In this document: positions 6,959-10,325 of the stretch, in pieces
How positions within the stretch are numbered: the first letter of the stretch is position 1
How the letters are laid out: every line of letters starts with the position of its first letter
Assembly (NCBI GenBank): GCA_007117945.1
Contig: SKTN01000035.1
Location: 1 to 10,325 of the forward strand
DNA: 10,325 bases
DNA from: Nitriliruptoraceae bacterium
GTDB taxonomy: Bacteria > Actinomycetota > Nitriliruptoria > Nitriliruptorales > Nitriliruptoraceae
Direction: 5' to 3'
Made by a program: the position numbers and the translations under genes
Notes under the pieces: generated by a model
The model's input: the letters and a program-made list of their open reading frames with translations, nothing else
What the model was told of the DNA's origin: nothing
Databases searched by the model: none

Positions 6959-8173
6959 GTGCGGGAACGCCGGGTACTGCCCCTGGTGGTGTGGTGCGTC
7001 GGCCTCGTCGCGGGGACGGTGTTCTTCCACGGCCTGGGCCACGCGGAACTGGCTGCCCCGCCCCTCCATCCCGCGGGGTGGGGTCCCTGGGTGGAGGGCC
7101 GTCCACCCGCGGTGGCGGTGATCGCGGTGCTGCGCCTGGTCGTCGTGGGGTTGTGCTGGTACCTCGTGGGGGTGACCACCATCGGGCTCGTGGGGCGGTT
7201 GCTGCGGGCGGCCCGGCTGGTGCGCCTCGCGGACGCCCTGACGCTGCCGTGGCTGCGGCGGCTGCTGCAGCAGGGGCTCGGCGTCGCGCTGGCGACGGCG
7301 ATGGTGACCAGCGCTGCGGGGGTGGTGCCCGCCGGAGCCCACCGGTCCTCGGCAGGTCAGGAGCCGACGGTGCGGGACACCGTGACGCTGTCCGCGTCCG
7401 CGGAGGCGCCCTCCGTCCCGCCGGGGGAGGTCTCGACCACTGCCGGTGAGCGCTCCGGGGTAGCAGGTGGCCTCGATGAGCTCCCCCTGCCCCCGCTGCT
7501 GCGTGACCGGGATACCGCACCCGCCGGCGGGGACACGCAGGATGCCCGGCGCAGGGGGCCGGCTGCCTGGGACACGGCCGACGACGGTGACGGCCTGCCG
7601 CTCACGCCCCAGGAGCCCGATGCTGGTGCGCCCACGGTCGGCGGTCCCGGCATCCCGGTTCCGGGGGTCGGAGCGCCGATCCTCCAGGGCCCGCGGGCCG
7701 AGGTGTCGCCAGCCGAGGTGTCGCGGTCCGATGGCCCACAGGCCGAGGTGCCCCGGGCTGAGGTGGCACTGGACGAGGTGCCGCGGCCCGACCCGCCCCC
7801 GGTACGCGTGGCCAGGGACCGGTCTGCGGGGGAGGACGGGGCTGAGGGCCACGAGTCCGGAGGTCCGCTGACGGGGGCTGAACCGGGTGAGGGCGGGGCT
7901 GGGGACGACGAGTCCGGTGGCGAGGTGGCCGGGGCCGACGTGGGTGAGGACGGGTCACTGGCGGGCTACGTGGTCCGCAGCGGCGACTCGCTGTGGCGGA
8001 TCGCAGAGCAGCAGCTCGCGGGGGCCCTCGAGCGCGCGCCGGAGGACGCGGAGATCGTGCCCTACTGGCGGGAGCTGATCGAGCACAACCGCGCGCGCTT
8101 GCCCGATCCCGAGGACCCTGATCTGATCCTGCCGGGGCAACGGTTGGAGCTGCCCCGCCTGCCGGAGGTCTGA
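6959..8173 (+). CDS. Membrane protein with C-terminal LysM domain
   Basis: A 404-residue protein with a GTG start chosen because GGAGG ends 5 nt before it. Hydrophobic segments at about 6-25, 51-79 and 105-125 look like three membrane helices separated by short Arg-rich loops. A long Pro/Asp/Glu-rich, probably disordered stretch follows (about 130-335). The end (337-398) is a LysM domain: YVVRSGDSLWRIAEQ at 337-351, then WRELIEHN at 370-377 and DPDLILPGQRLELP at 386-399. LysM binds peptidoglycan or chitin-like glycans, so the tail probably reaches through the wall-side space to anchor or sense the wall. The LysM has an insert between its first helix and the Trp, common in actinobacterial versions. 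The gene is 18 bp upstream of the next ORF on the same strand and probably co-transcribed with it. Topology is inferred; the family is otherwise uncharacterised. Confidence 0.87.
   Translation: MRERRVLPLVVWCVGLVAGTVFFHGLGHAELAAPPLHPAGWGPWVEGRPPAVAVIAVLRLVVVGLCWYLVGVTTIGLVGRLLRAARLVRLADALTLPWLRRLLQQGLGVALATAMVTSAAGVVPAGAHRSSAGQEPTVRDTVTLSASAEAPSVPPGEVSTTAGERSGVAGGLDELPLPPLLRDRDTAPAGGDTQDARRRGPAAWDTADDGDGLPLTPQEPDAGAPTVGGPGIPVPGVGAPILQGPRAEVSPAEVSRSDGPQAEVPRAEVALDEVPRPDPPPVRVARDRSAGEDGAEGHESGGPLTGAEPGEGGAGDDESGGEVAGADVGEDGSLAGYVVRSGDSLWRIAEQQLAGALERAPEDAEIVPYWRELIEHNRARLPDPEDPDLILPGQRLELPRLPEV
7694..7798 (+). repeat. 15-bp (pentapeptide) repeat array in LysM protein linker
   Basis: Seven consecutive in-frame 15-bp units encode RAEVS, PAEVS, RSDGP, QAEVP, RAEVA, LDEVP, RPDPP (residues 246-280). 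The core gccgaggtg recurs with the third unit diverged. It lies in the linker between the membrane helices and LysM, and unit number could set linker length. Confidence 0.8.
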
Positions 8174-8191
8174 CACCGTGGATCGTCGTCG

Positions 8192-8749
8192 ATGAGCCCG
8201 ACACCCGCGGGACGTGACCCCTATCTCGAGCTGGGCGACGCGGCCCGCCAGGACGCGGAGGTCGCAGCGCGCAGCGAGCGGCGTTCCCGCCTCGAACGGG
8301 CGAGCGAGGTCGCGACCTGGCGCGGGACACTGCGCGACCTGGCGGAGCGGCGGGTGCCCGTCAGCCTCAGGCTCGCCGGGGGGCGGACACGCCGCGGCTC
8401 CCTGGTCGCCGTCGGGGCGGACCACCTCGGTGTCCGCACCGCGGCAGGCCAGCTGGTCCTCGTGCGCCTCGACGCCGTCCGGTCCCTGCGCCCGGAACCG
8501 GGGCTACCCGCGCCCACCGCCACGGGGGATCGCGACCGGGTCGAGGGCCGCCACCTCGTGGAGGTGCTGGCCGAGTTCGTCGAGCAGCGTGCCCGCGTGG
8601 TGCTGGGGTGCGATGGGTGGGACGAACCCCTGGTGGGGGAGCTCAGCGGGCTCGGCGAGGACGTGCTGACCCTGCGGGTGGAGGGCGTGGACCGGGGCAC
8701 GGTCTACCTGCCCCTGGCCGCGGTCACGGAGGTCGTCGCCCCGGGGTGA
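8192..8749 (+). CDS. Uncharacterised protein with two Sm-like barrel repeats
   Basis: A 185-residue soluble protein of no family I can name. After an acidic/basic helical start (1-40) it contains two copies of one unit, about residues 42-100 and 122-182. Each has a short helix (TLRDLAERR / VLAEFVEQR), then V.L....G, a Gly turn (RRGSLVAVGADHLGVR at 67-82; VGELSGLGEDVLTLR at 148-162), and a final strand ending in a valine-rich segment (LVLVRLDAV at 88-96; TVYLPLAAV at 170-178). The pattern resembles the five-strand Sm/LSm or SH3-like small barrel. No membrane segment or signal peptide is seen. The start has no strong ribosome site, and the nearest GGAGGT is about 23 nt upstream inside the LysM gene end, so translational coupling is possible. 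RNA binding or pilus-related control are guesses only. Confidence 0.8.
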   Translation: MSPTPAGRDPYLELGDAARQDAEVAARSERRSRLERASEVATWRGTLRDLAERRVPVSLRLAGGRTRRGSLVAVGADHLGVRTAAGQLVLVRLDAVRSLRPEPGLPAPTATGDRDRVEGRHLVEVLAEFVEQRARVVLGCDGWDEPLVGELSGLGEDVLTLRVEGVDRGTVYLPLAAVTEVVAPG

Positions 8750-8817
8750 GCGGGCGGCGGGTGCGTGTGGCGGGCGGTCGAGGCCGCGGACGGGTGTCGC
8801 CGTCGCGGTCGCGGGGT
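8750..8817. other. 68-bp convergent gap
   Basis: Spacer between the Sm-like gene and the convergent excisionase-like gene. It is very GC-rich with several short self-complementary runs (for example gccgcgg and cgccgtcgcggtcgcgg). I could not find a clear stem with a T-run, so a terminator is expected by position but not shown. Confidence 0.35.
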
Positions 8818-9051
8818 TCAGGCCTCCTCGTCCCCGCCGCTGTCCGCGTAGAGGTGCTCGAGCTCCCCGGGTGCGATGCGGGAGCGTTCGACGAAGGCAT
8901 CGACCTCGTCGGCCTTGAGGCGGATCACGCGGCCGAACTTGTAGGCCGGGACCTGACCGCTGTCGATCAGGCGGTACAGGGTGCGCGTCGTGATGCCGAG
9001 CTCGCCCGCAGCCTCCCGGGTGCTCAGCCACTTCGTCTGTTCACGGTCCAT
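8818..9051 (-). CDS. Excisionase-like (HTH_17/MerR-type) DNA-binding protein
   Basis: A 77-residue protein with a winged-helix excisionase/MerR-like domain at about residues 8-55: WLSTREAAGELGIT (8-21), recognition segment TRTLYRLIDSGQVPAY (22-37), and wing KFGRVIRLKADEVDAFVE (38-55). An acidic C-terminal tail (ELEHLY, then DSGGDEE) follows. The form is typical of a small regulator widely conserved in Actinobacteria, related in fold to BldC but distinct in sequence, so I do not call it bldC. No integrase or attachment site is nearby, so a phage excisionase role is unlikely. It is transcribed away from the pilus genes, and its promoter region is also the upstream region of cpaB. GGAAGG sits 6 nt before the ATG. 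Control of the divergent pilus operon or of itself is inferred from position. Confidence 0.88.
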   Translation of the reverse strand: MDREQTKWLSTREAAGELGITTRTLYRLIDSGQVPAYKFGRVIRLKADEVDAFVERSRIAPGELEHLYADSGGDEEA

Positions 9052-9074
9052 CTCGTACCTTCCGAGTTTGTGCC

Positions 9075-9103
9075 ACTATACTTGACGCAGCCTCGGGTGT
9101 CAC
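9075..9103 (-). promoter_or_regulatory. Sigma70-type promoter of the excisionase-like gene
   Basis: On the minus strand GTGACA (complement of 9098-9103) and TATAGT (complement of 9075-9080) are separated by exactly 17 bp. Each matches the housekeeping consensus at 5 of 6 positions. Transcription would start near 9068, giving a short leader of about 17 nt with the GGAAGG ribosome site. This is the best promoter in the window. Confidence 0.75.
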
Positions 9104-9108
9104 CGAGG
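9091..9108. promoter_or_regulatory. Inverted repeat overlapping the -35 element
   Basis: CCTCGG (9091-9096) and CCGAGG (9103-9108) form a perfect dyad with a 6-bp centre. A second, off-by-half-base palindrome GGTGTCACC sits inside it at 9096-9104. The dyad covers the -35 hexamer of the leftward promoter, the usual place for a repressor operator. Operator function is inferred; a chance GC palindrome remains possible. Confidence 0.45.
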
Positions 9109-9239
9109 TGGTGGGGAGGGCGCGGTCGGCGCAGCCGGTGCTCGAGCCGCACGCGGGGTTCGGGTGGACGGGGCCGCTGGCTATGGTCCTCGCCGCGGCG
9201 GCATGACGCACCGCGGGTGCGTGGGCACGGGGGAACGAC
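9109..9239. other. Remaining upstream region of cpaB-like gene
   Basis: GC-rich DNA between the inverted repeat and the GTG of the pilus gene. I see no clear rightward -10/-35 pair. TTGACG at 9082-9087 on the plus strand resembles a -35 but has no matching -10 about 17 bp on. The rightward promoter must lie here or upstream but is not identifiable by eye. Confidence 0.4.
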
Positions 9240-10100
9240 GTGGTCGACGTGGTCTCGCCTTCGGGCGCAGCGCAGGACACCGATCCACAGGGGCCGGTAC
9301 CCGGCTCGCGCCGGATCCAGCGCACGCGCACCCTGCCGGGCGGCCGCGCGGTGGTGGGCGCCCTGCTCGTCGTCGCCGCCGCGGTGGCCACCTTCGCCGC
9401 CTACCTCGATGCCACCGCCGCCCCGACGAGGGCCTTCATGGTGGCGACGGCCGCGATCGACCCGGGGACCCGGCTCGTCTCGACGGACGACATCGCGGCC
9501 CGGTTCGGCACGATCGCCCTAGAGGTGCACGGGGAGGTCGCCGACCGGCTGGTGCCCGCGGGCGATATCGAGCGGCTGGTGGGGCAGGTCGTGGTCGCCC
9601 CGCTCCAGGCCGGTGATCTCCTCAGCGCCTCCCAGCTCGTCGCCGACGGGGGCGTGGAGGGCGCGCACACCCTGTCCTTCGCCCTGCCGCGCACCGCGGC
9701 GGTGGGTGGTGACCTGCGGCCGGGCGAGCGCATCGACGTCCTGGCCACCTTCGGCTCCGGGGATGGCGCCTACACCACCTACGTGGCGCGCGGGGTCCCG
9801 CTGCTGCGCCTCACGGCTCCGGACGGCGGCAGCCTCGGGGCGAGCTCCGATCTGACCCTGACCGTCGCCGTCACCGACGCGGTCGACGTCCAGGCCCTGG
9901 GCCACGCGGTCAACACCGCCACGGTGTTCGTCGTCCGCTCGACCGTCGGACCCGAGGACCGCGAGGCGGCGCCGGGTGCCTACCGGGCCGAGCCCAGCGA
10001 GCGCGGGCCGCTGCCGGAACCGGCCGTGCCACTGTCGGGCGCCGACGCCGCCACCTCGGTGGAGGGGACGGACGGCGAGCCCGACGGGGATGACCAGTGA
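9240..10100 (+). CDS. cpaB: CpaB/RcpC-like SAF-domain Flp pilus assembly protein
   Basis: A 286-residue protein with a GTG start supported by GGGGGA about 5 nt upstream; an in-frame GTG at 9249 is an alternative. A short cytoplasmic tail with basic residues leads to a single membrane helix (about 37-56). A SAF domain follows (66-133: FMVATAAIDPGTRLVSTDDI, then VGQVVVAPLQAGDLLSASQL), then an RcpC/CpaB-type beta-rich domain (about 141-233: LSFALPRTAAVGGDLRPGERIDVLATF and later TLTVAVTDAVDVQALGHA, split by a variable loop). The last 50 residues are acidic and disordered. CpaB/RcpC proteins act at the envelope in assembly of Tad/Flp pili, probably around the secretin or wall passage in their hosts. 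The gene overlaps the next one by a single base, typical of a pilus operon. The family is clear from the SAF-plus-RcpC layout; the exact role in a Gram-positive-type envelope is inferred. Confidence 0.86.
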   Translation: MVDVVSPSGAAQDTDPQGPVPGSRRIQRTRTLPGGRAVVGALLVVAAAVATFAAYLDATAAPTRAFMVATAAIDPGTRLVSTDDIAARFGTIALEVHGEVADRLVPAGDIERLVGQVVVAPLQAGDLLSASQLVADGGVEGAHTLSFALPRTAAVGGDLRPGERIDVLATFGSGDGAYTTYVARGVPLLRLTAPDGGSLGASSDLTLTVAVTDAVDVQALGHAVNTATVFVVRSTVGPEDREAAPGAYRAEPSERGPLPEPAVPLSGADAATSVEGTDGEPDGDDQ

Positions 10101-10325
10101 TGCGCGAACGCTTCGTGCTCCTCGGTCTGGCCCCGGCACGGGCGGAGTGGTTCCGCACCGTCGGACGCTGGGCGACGGCCGCCATGCTGCCCGCCGAGTT
10201 CCTGCGCTGCGTATCCGTCGAGGAGCTCCGGGCGCGACTGCGCTCAGGACGGGCCTTCTCCGCGGTGCTGGTGGACGGGCGGCTCCCCGGCCTCGACCGC
10301 GACCTGATCGAGGAGGCCAGGCACG
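10100..10325 (+). CDS. N-terminus of probable TadZ/CpaE-like protein (partial)
   Basis: An open frame starts at ATG 10100 in a TGATG overlap with the cpaB-like stop and runs off the window after 75 codons. GGGGA about 9 nt upstream is a usable ribosome site, and translation is probably coupled. The visible part begins MRERFVLLGLAPARAEWF and continues to AVLVDGRLPGLDRDLIEEA. That pattern of strand, helix and VLVDGRLPG fits an atypical receiver-like domain such as precedes the MinD-type ATPase of TadZ/CpaE, the pilus localisation factor. The ATPase part would lie outside the window, so the call rests on the neighbour and this partial domain. Confidence 0.6.
   Translation, partial: MRERFVLLGLAPARAEWFRTVGRWATAAMLPAEFLRCVSVEELRARLRSGRAFSAVLVDGRLPGLDRDLIEEARH

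Noticed and set aside
7694..7798. CRISPR-like array
   Set aside because: The units are contiguous 15-mers in frame inside a coding region, without spacers or nearby cas genes.
8818..9051. Prophage excisionase or BldC itself
   Set aside because: No integrase, attachment repeats or phage genes are nearby. The recognition helix and wing differ from the BldC sequence I remember, so only the fold family is claimed.
9082..9087. TTGACG as a rightward -35 for the cpaB-like gene
   Set aside because: No acceptable -10 hexamer follows at 16-19 bp.

Overview
High-GC DNA with the marks of an actinobacterium: G/C-ending codons, GTG starts at two genes, a DUF222/13E12-type HNH gene, a GNAT-first NDP-forming acyl-CoA synthetase, an actinobacterial-style excisionase-like regulator, and a Tad/Flp pilus locus. 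The gene set recalls deep-branching Actinobacteria such as the Nitriliruptoria. That placement comes from memory of similar proteins and was not tested by a search.

Left part (1-1863, + strand): one DUF222/HNH endonuclease-like gene. It uses many TTG leucine codons and has a repeat-rich disordered tail, so it looks like a mobile or recently acquired accessory gene. It converges on the next block.

Centre (1883-6876, - strand, transcribed right to left): a membrane protein with a truncated, catalytically dead kinase-like cytoplasmic domain and an outside domain of FG-GAP-like repeats; a GNAT + NDP-forming acyl-CoA synthetase fusion; and metF (methylenetetrahydrofolate reductase). The last two are ordinary metabolic or protein-acylation genes. 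The pseudokinase is the least familiar protein in the window.

Right part (6959-10325, mostly + strand): a three-helix membrane protein with a C-terminal LysM domain reads away from the pseudokinase across an 82-bp AT-rich gap. An 18-nt gap separates it from a small protein made of two copies of an Sm-like barrel. A convergent gene for a 77-aa excisionase-like DNA-binding protein follows, with a good sigma70-type promoter embedded in an inverted repeat. Next come a CpaB/RcpC-like SAF-domain pilus assembly protein and, overlapping its stop codon, the start of a probable TadZ/CpaE-like protein that runs off the end. The last two genes suggest a Tad pilus operon continuing to the right. The excisionase-like protein is placed to regulate it, and the LysM and Sm-like proteins may be accessory; both roles are inference.

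No tRNA, rRNA, CRISPR array or insertion sequence was seen. No stretch longer than 300 bases lacks a gene; the largest gap is 9052-9239.
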